A DNA stretch of 64,000 bases from positions 1 to 64,000 of the forward strand of contig JAKSDA010000602.1 of the NCBI GenBank assembly GCA_022360315.1, written 5' to 3'. Shown one piece after another: positions 47,901 through 54,300 of this stretch. Each line of letters starts with the position of its first letter. Positions within the stretch are counted from its first letter, which is position 1. The translations under genes and the position numbers were made by a program. The stretch is from Pseudomonadota bacterium. GTDB taxonomy: Bacteria; Myxococcota_A; Polyangia; Haliangiales; Haliangiaceae. The notes beneath the pieces are model-generated. The model ran no database searches. It worked only from the letters and a program-made list of their open reading frames with translations, and was not told where the DNA came from.

Positions 47901-48287
47901 GTGGCGCTCGATCGCGCCCTGCCAGGCTCGCGTGAAGCGGTCGAGGTCGAGGTCCGGACAATCGATTTCTGTATAAATATGAATCCCCAGGCCGCCGAGC
48001 TCGAAATCCGACTGGCTGCCGATCCAATACGCCTGCTGGATATCGGTCAGCGGAAACGGCTGGTAGCGGTTTTCGAGATCGGGCGTGATCCGGGGCAACT
48101 GGGCCAGGGTCTGTGAGCCGGTCTCCTGGCTCAGCAGTCTGAGCACTTCGTCTCTGTGCGAGGCGAGCTGGTCGCGCAGCGTCCGGGTCAGCGCGCCCTT
48201 GGGACTGCGTACTTTGAGGCGACCGCCCTCGATCGAAAGCTTGACACCGATCTCGGCGAGTTGGTTGAGAAGCTGTGTGACGCTCAT
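29937..48287 (-). CDS. NRPS-B: docking domain, four Cy-A-PCP modules and Cy-A*-Ox-Ox-PCP
   Basis: 6116 aa. Residues 1-62 are a TubC-type beta-hairpin docking domain. Modules by residue: Cy1 72-525, A1 530-1050, PCP1 near 1094; Cy2 from 1157, A2 from 1626, PCP2 near 2180; Cy3 from 2252, A3 from 2726, PCP3 near 3290; Cy4 from 3358, A4 from 3829, PCP4 near 4373; Cy5 from 4440, A5 from 4910, Ox1 5430-5650, Ox2 5698-5930, A tail 5960-5995, PCP5 near 6044. Cy motifs DxxxxDxxS are intact (DLLIADAWS and variants). A2-A4 give the codes DLYNMSLVW, DLFNLSLIW and DLYNMSLIW, all cysteine-type; A1 gives DLFNIASVW, unassigned. A5 has lost the phosphate loop and the A10 lysine. Expected output is a run of four or five thiazol(in)e-type rings, the last oxidised. 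The C-terminus is Arg-rich. No E or MT domain. Confidence 0.93.
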   Translation of the reverse strand: MSVTQLLNQLAEIGVKLSIEGGRLKVRSPKGALTRTLRDQLASHRDEVLRLLSQETGSQTLAQLPRITPDLENRYQPFPLTDIQQAYWIGSQSDFELGGLGIHIYTEIDCPDLDLDRFTRAWQGAIERHDMLRAVVEPDGTQRIVKDVPAYVPKLLDLRHSGSADANQTLTEIRDQLSHSHRTPDQWPGFEVRATLIDDRHTRLHVSIDLLHIDGGSLQGLFGDLVALYRDPRAVLPALDLSYRDYVLAEASLHQSDFYQQSLEYWRQQLDDLPAAPQLPTARGNTTRPRFKHGTAAVDREVWDAVKSYARELGFSLPAVLLTIYAEALGNWSRSKDLTINVTLFNRLPMHPQVDQILGDFTSMVLLGIRHDKGDSFEARVHRVQDKLWSAFEHRHVSGVQVLRELAAARGSRSGALMPVVFTSFLNLDDDGHSSPSHTLGALGNIVFSITQTPQVWLDHQVMEDDGQLLLSWDALEDAFPPHLIDDLFAGYQRLLVRLQDRAAWQKPCPALIAPAELDTRRRINATDRRIPDGTLYDLFADQADQRGDHTALVAGNRSFSYGQLRARACRLGRWLRDRGARPDSLVAVVMEKGWEQIVAVLGIMASGAAYLPIDPDQPAERLQYLLDDGEITVVLTQARLVRSLPASPGRTVLAVDAEGDGDGLDSDRLEPAQSPDHLAYVLYTSGSTGIPKGVMIEHRSVVNRMTDIATRFDIGPGDKVLGVTALHHDLSVFDIFGILTCGATLVLPDAKRRLDPDHWAELMIRDRVTLWNSVPTFLQMLVEYLEGTAGARRIDSLRWAILAGDWIALDLPARLRAVAGEVMFIASGGPTETTVWDIWNPVIGIDPAWTSIPYGKPLANARYYILNDDDQPCPTWVPGEMCIAGVGLARGYWKRPHEPFFTHPDTGERLYRSGDLGRYLPNGNIEILGRKDHQVKIRGVRIELGEIEATVARHPDVRATVVMAIGERFEPGRLVAFYVANQAASESSDTSEGIEGAGQGSIEDRLRAFLASKLPLYMVPDRYVAVDSLPLGPTGKVDRLALSRLAGESAQSTGPTDGFIAPRTTTEEQVAELWCRALGIDQLSVQADLLHLGMSSLTAIQVHGQLQEQFEVELPLRLLLDSPTVAGLARSIDELKRDGGDTTAALPTVEPDPAGRFEPFALNPIQQAYWMGRMGTFELGNVAAHYYLEFDIPPADIDQLNRAWRGVIARHDMLRAIVRSDGQQQILSDVEPYTIEYQDMRAWDPARAESRRMELRERMAHQVRPSQQWPLFEFRVTQVSDQALRCHFYLDLLIADAWSAQILFDDFRRLMEQPDANATPPALTFRDYLIADSKLDDSLHMARSRQYWQQRMDELAPAPSLPLARDPSSIAEPRFVRRSFRLSVDRWDRLKERASAASVTASGLLLTAFGEVLARFSRSPRLTINVTTFRRLPLHPQVHSIVGDFTSLTLLTIDCSNPQTFENRARTVQDRLWQDLEHRYISGIDVLRQLAKKQRRAPGALMPVVFTSLLTRYEDSRDKNSDGSQADRASPTVDEIFALSQTPQVWLDHQVVEQGGALVINWDAVDELFPDRLLDDMMADYRALLRSLADGDEAWRAPIVRGLADRQGEQRARVNATFVELEDATLHGLFEATAASRGESLAVIAADREMTYAQLDEYANRVARWLDGQNRPGQARGAEQALVAVVMAKGWQQVVAVLGVLKSGAAYVPIDPDWPDDRRNYVMEQCGVLAILTQESLLFSLDWPEQLARLAVDSDQPGDSPLPSIHRPEALAYVIFTSGSTGRPKGVSITHRGAVNTVLDINRRFGIGSTDRVFAISSLSFDLSVYDVFGTLAAGGTVVIPEPWAVREPGYWLDAMNRHRVSVWNSVPALMEMLCEYSASQTVSWPARLRLVMLSGDWLPVNIATRIRHHVPECRVISLGGATEASVWSVFHDIERVDPAWRSVPYGKPLANQRLHVLDTHRAPRPVWVPGELYISGTGVARDYFGEPDKTAASFVIYRGPVLPGGPAPGERLYRTGDWARYLPDGTIEFLGRHDLQVKIHGYRIELGEIESVLTDHPEVASAVAVVSEGQNGRRLVAFCVPTAGTEISAESLREHAASRLASYMVPSAFVIVDSLPLTANGKVDRAALAALSSPGGQRAESVKPRTPVEQQLAELWRELLDITDDQPLGVHDTLFDLGGNSLVAIRMLARLHEMFRVEVSMRSLFENPTVAALADVVVGLKATAGETGQSLGGGLGLTIAQSASTANHSDRFEPFPLSDVQQAYLLGRIANLELGNVAAHAYFEIDVPSADAQRIKRAWQALIDRHDALRTVFRENGTQRVLAQVPDYDMPIIDLRNSGDGEAHAELMAIRETLSHQVLPADTWPLFDIRICVLGADRMRICISFDLLIADAWSSQILFLELATLARDPDAILPPLELSFRDYMVAMRDLPRTAAYQRAEAYWTMRVPEMPGAPELPIIKDPASIDAPRFQRRADQLEPDVWASLQERASRAGLTPSGLCLAAFTEVLATWSAEPSFTVNVTTFNRLPVHPQIGNVVGDFTSLTLLAVNGAGRGRFESRARRVQEQLWEDLDHRHYSGVQVVRDLAAQLGRAPGALMPVVFTSRLFAAGNAELSGASAPIHRNKAIDLPGGEVVYSVSQTPQVWLDMQVSEHAGALTWTWDAVEELFPEALLDDMFAAYGGLMRRLAGDDETWGQEIVSLAPALHRDSVARVNATSADPSQATLYELFADMVEQNPDHPAVISEAETLTYRELDSLARAVASWVRGHGVGVDERVAIVMEKGWQQVAAAVGIAASGAAYVPIDPDWPESRLRLLLADAGARCVITHPQLAESLAWPDTIPRLVLTRQTAVELAGAGDESSGLAEPIKPPRPEHLAYVIFTSGTTGRPKGVAMEHGAVVNTLLDMRQRFALTASDRVFGISALTFDLSVFDIFGTLAAGATLVLPDPGDRRDPGHWAVLLNKYRVSVWNSVPALMDMLLEHAGQAQGAVPDSLRLVLLSGDWLPLDIAERLHRHVATARVVSLGGATEAAIWSIWYPVDGSLPGWASVPYGRPLTNQCVHVLDTHYCECPLWVPGDLYIGGIGLARHYLGDAKKTAASFITHPRTGERLYRTGDRGRWRPGGVIEFLGRQDTQVKVQGHRIELGEIEAVLSASPDVVGVVVVAPGETRGNRHLVAYIVPCEANETGSSETDSNEVISKKTADEDSVIAGLRELAASELPSYMVPGAFVVLDRFPLTGNGKVDRGALTGRPVHHGGSDDGDQARTPVERELAGIWAELLGLERVGIRDNLFELGGNSLLAIRMVGEIKRRMGVELELRTLFANASIASLAQAVAQERLHSQDGGAAPEELRIAVDRANRYQPFPLNDVQQAYWLGREQALELGSVAAHSYTELDSTVLEPDRIQMIWRRLIKRHDMLRAVFQENGLQRVIPCDELPLFEIPVRDLSSASEDERQRELAAIRAEMSHQVLPTNRWPLFDIRISRLSPERIRIHYSFDLLISDAWSSQLLILEFAYLYAEPDAAMEPLEVTFRDYMLAVARKEHSSRYRRDRNYWRHRLDELAPAPELPLARDPATLGQPRFVRRHGQLEPAVWQALCERAASAGITPSGLLLAVFAETLAAWSRNPRFTVNVTTFNRMPLHEQIDAVVGDFTSLTLLAVDTSPGPDGNDEIFALRARRLQEQLWADLDHRRYSGVEVIRDLARARGQSPGALMPVVFTSRLFRDPRVAKFTDSDVPYGDVVYSVSQTPQVWLDAQVLEQGGRLLWSWDTVDELFPDHMIDDLFAAHTGLLQHLANDPGAWHRAAFDLVPESHRALYARANDTACDLGELAIATMDRLVAASFARWPERPAVITNQRTVSYRELWRAASHLAHRLRDRGVSPNRLVAVVMEKGWQQAVATLAVMLAGGAYLPVNPSWPGNRRQIVMELGEVVCALTQAGLDLSWPDGPNAIDVVRIGDDVLAAEAVDPPMQTATTTDLAYVIFTSGSTGTPKGAAIEHRSAINTIVDLNRRLGVTAGDRVLALSDLSFDLSVYDFYGMFAAGGAAVLPDPDAHRDPSAWSNTAARHGVTLWNSVPALLDMMLTHADSHPGAIPASLRLAMLSGDWLPVDIGDRLVAHRPDARTVSLGGATEAAIWSIAYPVPTPAPSWPSVPYGKPLANQSFHVLDCHLQQRPLHVAGELYIGGVGLARGYFADDAKTSASFIIHPESGERLYRTGDMGKYLPDGNIEFLGRQDTQVKVGGYRIELGEIEAALARSEHVVAAVASAPYIGGGAGRARRLVAHVVVRAELRPLDVAGLRRSLAEQIPDYMIPATFIELDSLPLTPNGKVDRRALPDPSPHIDSDARVPRTTTEQRLIRLWSRLLGIDTVGIDDNLFELGGSSLVAVQLVNAIRDEFGVELSLRTLFENLTVRQLALSMSRDRASGQAVMVSKLPVLRPDLAHRHDPFPLNDIQQAYWVGRMGVFDMGDFSAHYYTEVDSVDLDLDGFTFALRAMIERHDALRLVFLPDGQQRILPEVPAYQVEVLDLRDASPADRERQLLELRHALSHRVRATDTWPLFEVRATRIDRTRTRLHLSFDLLLADAWSFQLLFMEMARLARSPQTAVEPLDISFRDYVLAEKKLEETELYRRSQAYWNERISGLPPAPQLPLRASRPDNARFERLAGRLPAEQWNSIKKTAAAFGVTPTGVLMTAFAEVLGAWSKSPRFTLNVTMFNRLPIHPQVHSILGEFTSMTLVGVDTGPMDGPLGDDSFALRARRLQERLWTDLDHGHYGGVRVLRDLGRRQGGSAVLMPVVFTSRLFTIQGFGGDTAAGESVGELVYSISQTPQVWLDHHLTEEDGALCFNWDVVVELFPEGMIEAMFAAYWGLVEALARDAETWHRPVPALIPDQQRQTLIALEAAEDKKLPSLPALHEFVAGQARMHPDRTALIVDARGGEFELTYGELMERACAVADWLVERGACADMPVALVLHAGWEQAVAALGVMTAGAPFLPINPDHQAELLADLLERGEVRLILTRSDLLQAFSRPQAAGHWLAVDHVVRGSGQLQGQRSIDDLPDHDIENLAYMIFDVASDGEPRGVAVPHSAAVNAMVHVNRQFDITKTDKVFAPADLNQDRGVYNLFAPLVAGATVVLPRPGAVRDSDYLWATSQRQNITVWSSDPVIMDTFVLGTSERTESVWAPRVILLSGEPVPTALAERLHQRWPSARVASLSGSAETATWSLVYELGRADSPTEASSSESSGSGDNGGAGVMPLGRPLPGQTAFILDKQHRPRPIGVPGDLYIGGAGLARGYWADEDSTELAFAAVLHPLHAGETVRLFRTGDVCQMRDNGVIELVGRDDTPVAIRRQHREFSEIEAVLGQHDSVGAAAVAAFPVRSPEPGAPTRRLVAYVVSRQSMAATSALPASPPLVEAGPVNANAGGASMPAFPAADDRWLRLEFEPISVPVERLQFKLERRFLRRDLNGEVVHLDGALEDDSQAFINRRSRRRFLPRAVSADDFAALLEVLRYIEPKGSPLPKYRYPSGGGLYPVQAYISIEPGRVDGFSPGIYYYHPGAHRLDKLSEAPAPPRFHAPQNRPIVDAAAFTIFFIGRLSAVAALYPGLGRDFCVLEAGYMGQLLMEETPASVGLCPLGGMAFEAIRDRFDLEETDELVHLITGGAVSNTAESLKEAFLAEQLDARDLGAMDQPTALVAPPGSAPEPVDWMSRAIFDPIARLQFKLDKRGLRAESGAAVALPLQLPGRLAAHTGDNPDHAIEAVYARRRSYSHFMLEPVGLVELGRWLACLRSVQPAGMPLPKYRYPSGGGLYPVQTYLHVRPDRVDGLRAGTYYYDAESHRLVAITTDVDIPVDCHGPPNRPIYQTAAFSIFLIGKLSAVAPLYPDMARDFCLLEAGYMGQLLMTTNMEHGIGVTPIGGLAFEELRHLFALDEDHDLAHTFIGGRVSTTPAALFDDGDRPVSHGQLDPDEVRGYLRERLPPYQVPGHVMVLDRLPLTPEGALDRAALTDPQGSADIGAGRHSFEDPANQNEQRVADIWRDVLATTEVGVTHNFFELGGTSVQMVRLHNRLQERFERRFPLVDLFENPTIRDQARYFAASKSAVDMGESREQASRRKAARRRRRRR
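30420..32000 (-). other. Tandem oxidase (Ox) domains of NRPS-B module 5
   Basis: Two SagB/nitroreductase-type FMN oxidase domains lie end to end inside the A domain, after A8 and before A10, as Ox is placed in EpoB. Both keep an Arg-rich FMN motif (NRRSRRRF near residue 5480; RRRSYSHF near 5755) and RYPSGGGLYPVQ (near 5515 and 5793). They should oxidise thiazoline to thiazole. Two copies in a row are unusual. Confidence 0.88.
32050..33570 (-). other. Degenerate, probably inactive adenylation domain (NRPS-B module 5)
   Basis: A3 reads FDVASDGEPRGV instead of FTSGSTGxPKG, so the phosphate loop and its Lys are lost. The A4 region is LNQDRGVYNLF, and A8 has lost its GYRIELGE core (RRQHREFSEIE). 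The split-off A10 reads PEGALDR near residue 5990, with the catalytic Lys gone. The PCP still has its Ser (LGGTS), so it must be loaded by another A domain if used. Confidence 0.85.
48090..48287 (-). other. TubC-type N-terminal docking domain of NRPS-B
   Basis: Residues 1-62 follow the family pattern LLNQLAEIGVKL, LKVRSPKGALT, LRDQLASHRDEVLRLL. These beta-hairpin domains bind a short C-terminal motif on the preceding protein. The preceding protein here is the PKS ending DWDELIL. Confidence 0.85.
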
Positions 48288-48333
48288 GCGGTAATCTCTG
48301 GCTAAATACGTTTTTCACGGCGTACGGGTCACC

Positions 48334-51300
48334 TCAAAGTATCAATTCATCCCAATCGCCGGTATCCTGGTTATCGTCGTTATTGTTATTGTTATCGTCG
48401 TCTTGATCGTCTGCTTTATCGTTGTGATGGTCGACGCGAGTGTGGTCGGTCTCGACCAGCGCGGCCAGGGCCAGGCGCTCCAGCTGTCGGGTCGCGAACG
48501 CGCGCAGAGTGCGATACTTGTAAAACTGCACGACCGGGATGGCGAGCCCCAGTGCGGCTTCTACTCGGTTGCGCAGTTCGAGGGCTAAGAGGGATGTCAA
48601 GCCGTATTGATTGAGTGCAACGTCGGCGGCAATCCCCGCGGCCGGGATGCGCAACACCGCAGCGACCTGGTCGATCAAGAAACTCTCCAGCATGGCCTGC
48701 TGTGCATCCGGATCGACCGCGCGCAACCGTGCGCCGAGTACTCCGCGTTCTCGCTCGCCTCGCGGTACTGCAATGCGCGAAAAGAACGGTGATCGGGCAA
48801 TGTGCTCGCCCAGCCAGACCGGCACAGGTACCGGGGTGACCGCGACCTGTGGCCCGGCACCGCGAGCGAGCAGAAGATTGAGCGCCGCGATCCCCCGGGT
48901 CGGCGAGATGCCGAGTTGACCGGTGCGACCGGCGAAATAGTCCGCCGCCATGCCGATTTCGCGCCAACCTCCCCAGTTGACACTGAGTGCTGGTAAGCCC
49001 TGGCTGCGGCGATAGTGAGCCAGGGCGTCCTGAAACGCGCTGGCCGCGGCGTAGCTGGCTTGCCCCGGTCCGCCGTTGAACGCGGCCACCGAGGAGAAAA
49101 ATACCAGATAATCGAGTTCGAGCTCCCGGGTGAGCTGGTGCAGGAGCCAGGAACCGGTCACCTTGGGCGCCAGTACAGCGCGGAATTGGGCCGGAGTCTG
49201 ATCGGGCAGCAGACCGTCGTCCAGTGTACCTGCGGCGTGCAACACGCCGCGGAGAGGCGGCCGATCCGAGCGGATATGGTCCACAACTCGCTGCAAATCA
49301 GCTTCGCGAGTGACGTCCGCGGTCTCCACGCGGATATCAGCACCGCTGGCGGCAAGGGCTTGCAGCTGCTCGTTCACAGCTTGCGATGGCCCGCTGCGCC
49401 CGACCAGAACCAGGTGGCGAGCCCCCTGTTCGACCAGCCAGGACGCAAAGGCCAGTCCCAGGCCGCCCAGGCCGCCAGTGATCAGATATGTGGCGTGTGG
49501 GCGTGGAGTCAGTCCGCGTGCGGCTGGCACCACGGCAACCGGGCCGCGATCGCGGACCACAGCGATCTTGCCGCGGTGACCTGCGCGGGCCATCAGTGCA
49601 AATGCGTCAGCGGCTCGGGAAAATGGATATTCATGCACTGGCAGCGGGGGCAATTCGCCGCTCGCTGTCATTTCCATGATTCGGTGCAAGAGACGCGAAA
49701 CCCGCTCGGGCCGCTCGACCATCATGCGGGCCAGGTCCAGGCTGAAATAGGCAATGTTTTTGTGAAAAGGCCATAAACCGATGTGGTTATTTTGATAAAT
49801 GTCGCGTTTACCGATCTCGATAAAACGGCCATGGGGTGCCAGCAGGTCGAGGCCGGCCTGTATGGCGTCCCCGGTCAGAGCATTTAGCACCACGTCGATG
49901 CCGCGCCCGCTGCTGGCCCCGGCAAAGTCACTGGCAAACTGCAGTGAGCGCGAGTCGGACACATGGGCGACGCGCAGAGATTTCAGAAACTCCCGTTTGT
50001 CTTGCGCGCCTGCCGTGGCATAGATTTCGGCGCCGATGGCCCGCGCGATATGCAGCGCTGCCAGGCCAGTGCCGCTGGCGGCGCTGTGGATGAGCACGCG
50101 CTCGCCGGCGCGCAGCTGGGCGAGTTCGACCAGAGCACAGTAGGCGGTCATGGGAGCGATCAACATGCACGCGGCCTGGGCAAGGCTCAGGTTGTGTGGC
50201 TTTTTGCAGACAAAGGCGGCCGGCGCAGACACGCGACTGGCAAACGCCGGATGGGCAAGGGCGACAACCGAATCGCCGACCGCGATGCGGTCGACCCCAT
50301 CGCCGAGGGCAGCGACAACACCAGAGCATTCGGCGCCGAGCACAACATCGGATTGTTTATTGCCGTCACGCGGTATATCGGGCCGCTGGCCCATGGCCGA
50401 TAACACATCGAGAAAATTGATACCAGCCGCTTCGACATCGATCAGTATTTCGCCGGGGCGCGGCTGCAAGGGCGGCGCCTCGCGCAATAGCAAGGTGTGC
50501 AATTGTCCGATTTCGGCAATTTCTAGCCGATAATTGCCAGCTCCGGCAGTTGGTCGGAGCTGTGGCGCAGATCGGTCGGGCCGGTATGAGACCAGGCGGG
50601 CGACGTGGCGATTGCCGGCCCGGTATGCAATGCGAGTTTCTTGCCCTATTTGACCGCTGCCTCGGTGCCTGGATAGGATTTCGCCAGCCAGGCGATCGCA
50701 TACTTCGCCGGCTGAGCCAGCGTCCTGGCCAGCCGGGTCGAGGTCGATGAGGCGACAGGCCAGTTGGGGATACTCGCCGGCAATCACGCCGCACAGGGCC
50801 GGTAGTGCGGCCTGGGCCAGGCCGGCTCTGTCTTGCCCATCCACTGCGCAGGCACCGCGCGTGATCACAGTGAGAGCGGGCGCGTCACCATTCGCGACAG
50901 GAATCAGAGCTTGCACCAGGTGCACGAGGCCATGGCAGGCAGACGCAACACTGTGGGTCAATGCGTCGGGCTCGTCGTTAAATCCGCTGTCCAGATCCGG
51001 TAGATAGATGATTCCACGCCAGGACCGGGCGCTGTCATGGACCAGGCGATCCTCTGCCCTCACCCTGACGCAGCTCTGGCCACGGCTCGACAAGGTGTCG
51101 GCCAATGCATCGCCCAGGCCATCGCCATCGCCGACGATCAGCCACTCACCGCCAGCCCGGGCCGTGCCGGTGATTTGATCGTCAACTGGCTCGGCCGCCT
51201 CCCAGTGGACGCGATAGAGAAGTTCTTCGGGGTTGGCAGCGGCGCTATCGGCTTTTTTGAAGCGCATGCCGCGAGCCTCGAACACCAGCGCGCCGTCGGG

Positions 51301-54300
51301 GCGATAGACCAATACATCGCCAGTTTGCCCGTGATCGGCGCGGCTGGCGGTGTCCTCGGGGCGATGCAAGCGCGCATGAGCCCACAGCTCGCGCCCAGGT
51401 CGGGCCAGAAATCGGCAATCGTCGAGAGAAGCTGGCAAATAGATATCACAACCGTTCGAATAGCCGGCCGAATCGGCTGGCGCGGCTGCCATCATGGACT
51501 GAAAACATGCGTCGAGCACCGCCGGGTGGATGTAGTAGTCCGCAGTATTGGACAGATCGGCAGGAACCTGTAATCGAACCAGGGCTTCGCCTTTACCGCG
51601 ATGAACGACGCGAACAGCGCGAAAAGCCGGGCCGTAGACAAAGCCCTCGCCCTGCCGATCCCGGTAGAAGTCGGCTGCCGCAATGGTCTCGGTGCAGCGC
51701 GCGCAGATCGCCGCGATGTCTAGCCGCGCGCCCTCGGGCGGTACGGACCGACCGAGATCGCCGTCATCGAACTCGCCGACCTGCGTCAGATCGACCGAAG
51801 TGCCCGACGTCCGGCCGACCAGACCGGAGGCGTGAATCGTCCAGTCGATGTCGTCGCAGCGGCTGGACGCGATGTGGAAACGGGCGCGGTTGGCATCGGC
51901 GGCGCGAAGGACGACCTGGATCAGCAGGCGCTCGTCTGTGGCCATGACCAGCGGGCGTTTAAACCGAATCTCGGCCAGATTCGCTGTTGTGCCGGGGTAC
52001 GCCTGGAGCGCCGCGGCCTGGGCCAGCTCGATGTAAAACGCCGCCGGTGCGATGAGTTCGCCTTGCACGCTGTGGTCGGCGAGATACGACGCGGTCTCGC
52101 TGTCCAGGCCGAATTGCCACAGATGGCTGTCGGCATCCAGAGACAGCGAGAGATAAGCGCGCAAAAGGGCGTGCTGCGCACTGGAGGCCGTGGCGATCGG
52201 GCCGGTTGCAACAGGGTCGTTCTTGGCCTCGACCCAATAGCGCTGGCGATTCCAGGGATAGGTCGGCAGGTCGATATGAGACCCGGCATCGCCCAGGACC
52301 TGGCGCCAATCGACCCGGCAGCCGTGAGCGTAAAGACCGGCCAGGTTTTCCAGCATCGTGGCCCGTTCATCGCTGTCGCGGCGCAGTGACGAGACCACTG
52401 CCGACACTCGCGGGTTTTCGGCAGCATAATGGACGGCCGCGCGGTCTCTGCACTCATCCAGGCAATCGCGCACAGCCGGGACCATGATCGGATGTGGGCT
52501 GATTTCGACAAACAAATCGTGGCCGTCGTTCCACGCCTGTTCTACTGCTTCGGCAAAGCGTACTGGCTGGCGCAAGTTGCGCACCCAGTACTCGCCATCC
52601 CACTCGCGACCGTCGCCAGGCGCCGCGTCCACGGTGGAATAGAGCGGTATCGGGCTCGCCTCGGTCTTGATAGAACGCAGATCGCGAGCCAACTCGGTCA
52701 GGATGGGGTCGACCGCGGCACCATGGCTGGCGTAGCTGACATTGACACGGCGGCAATCGATATCGTGCCGCTCGAGATCGGCAATGGCCGTGTCCATGGC
52801 CGCGGTTGGCCCCGACAGTACTGTGGAGCGCGGGCTGTTGATCGCGGCCACGGTCACTGCACCACTGTACCCCGCCAGCATTTGGCGAGCGCGATCAGCG
52901 GATAGCTCGACCACCGCCATGCTGCCCCGCCCGGCAATCGCGCGCAGGAGGCGACTGCGGGTGCAAATGATGTGCGCCGCGTCGTCGAGGTCGAGCACAC
53001 CGGCGATGTGAGCTGCCGCGACTTCGCCCTGACTGTGACCGAGCAGGGCGTCCGGCTCGATGCCCCACGAGCGCCACAGCCTGGCCAGCGCGATCGATAC
53101 GGCAAAGAGGACTGGCTGAACGACTTGGACCTCGTCGAATTGTGCGCCGAGGACATCGTCGGCCAGGACCTGGCTCACCGACCAGCCGGTATGGGCGCGG
53201 ATGGCAGTGTCGCACTGGTTCAGCGCGTCGCGGAAAACCGGCTGGTCGCGGACCAGCTGCCGGCCCATACCGCGCCATTGCGACCCCTGGCCGGGAAACA
53301 CGAATGCGACTTTGCGCCGCCTGCGGGGATCGGCTGTATTGTGAATGACTCCCGCTCGCTCGTCACCACGCGTAAAGGCGTCGAGCCCCGCGCTCAGTTC
53401 TGCACGGCCACGCGCGACAACAGCCACGCGATGGCCGTGATGCGCTCGCCTGACCGCGGCATTCCAGCATAGGTTGTCGATATCGATATCGCTGGTGTGG
53501 GCGATCTGCTCGCGATAGGCAGCGGCGAGATCGCGCAGCGGTACGGCGGCGCGAGCCGATATGGGCAAAATGACCGGCAACGTGGCCGCAGCGCTCTTTT
53601 CGCTCGGCCCGGGTGCTGGCGCCCTGGCCGGTATCGGCGCCCGGTTGGTCGCGGGCTGGCTTGGCCTGGCTTGTTCCAGGACGATATGTGCATTGGTGCC
53701 GCCAATACCAAAGCTACTGACTCCGGCACGGCGCGGCTCGCCTGTCGAGGGCCAGTCGCGCAACATGGTATTTACATAAAATGGAGTTTCCGAAAAATCG
53801 ATATGTGAATTGGGCCTTTGAAAATGCAGGCTGGGTGGAATCTGGCCGTGACTCAGGGCCAGTGCGGTCTTGATCAGACCGGCCACGCCAGCCGCGCATT
53901 CCAGATGGCCGACGTTGCTCTTTACCGAGCCAAGGGCGCACATGTCGCCGGACGGCACATCGCGATACACTCGAGCCAGAGCCGCGATTTCGATGGGATC
54001 ACCCAGTGCGGTTCCGGTGCCATGGGTTTCGACGTAGCCGATGGTTGCCGGGGCGACCCCGGCCACTTCCAGGGCCTCGCCGATCACCCGGACCTGACCG
54101 TCTTCGCCCGGAGCTGTGTAACCGACTTTTTGCCCGCCGTCATTGTTCACTGCGGAACCGAGAATCACGGCATGGATGCGGTCGCCATCGCCGATGGCGT
54201 CGGTCAGGCGTTTGAGCGCGATCACTCCCACACCGCTGCCAAAGATGGTGCCGCGCGCATCGGCATCAAAAGGCCGGCAGTGGCCATCGGGCGAAAACAG

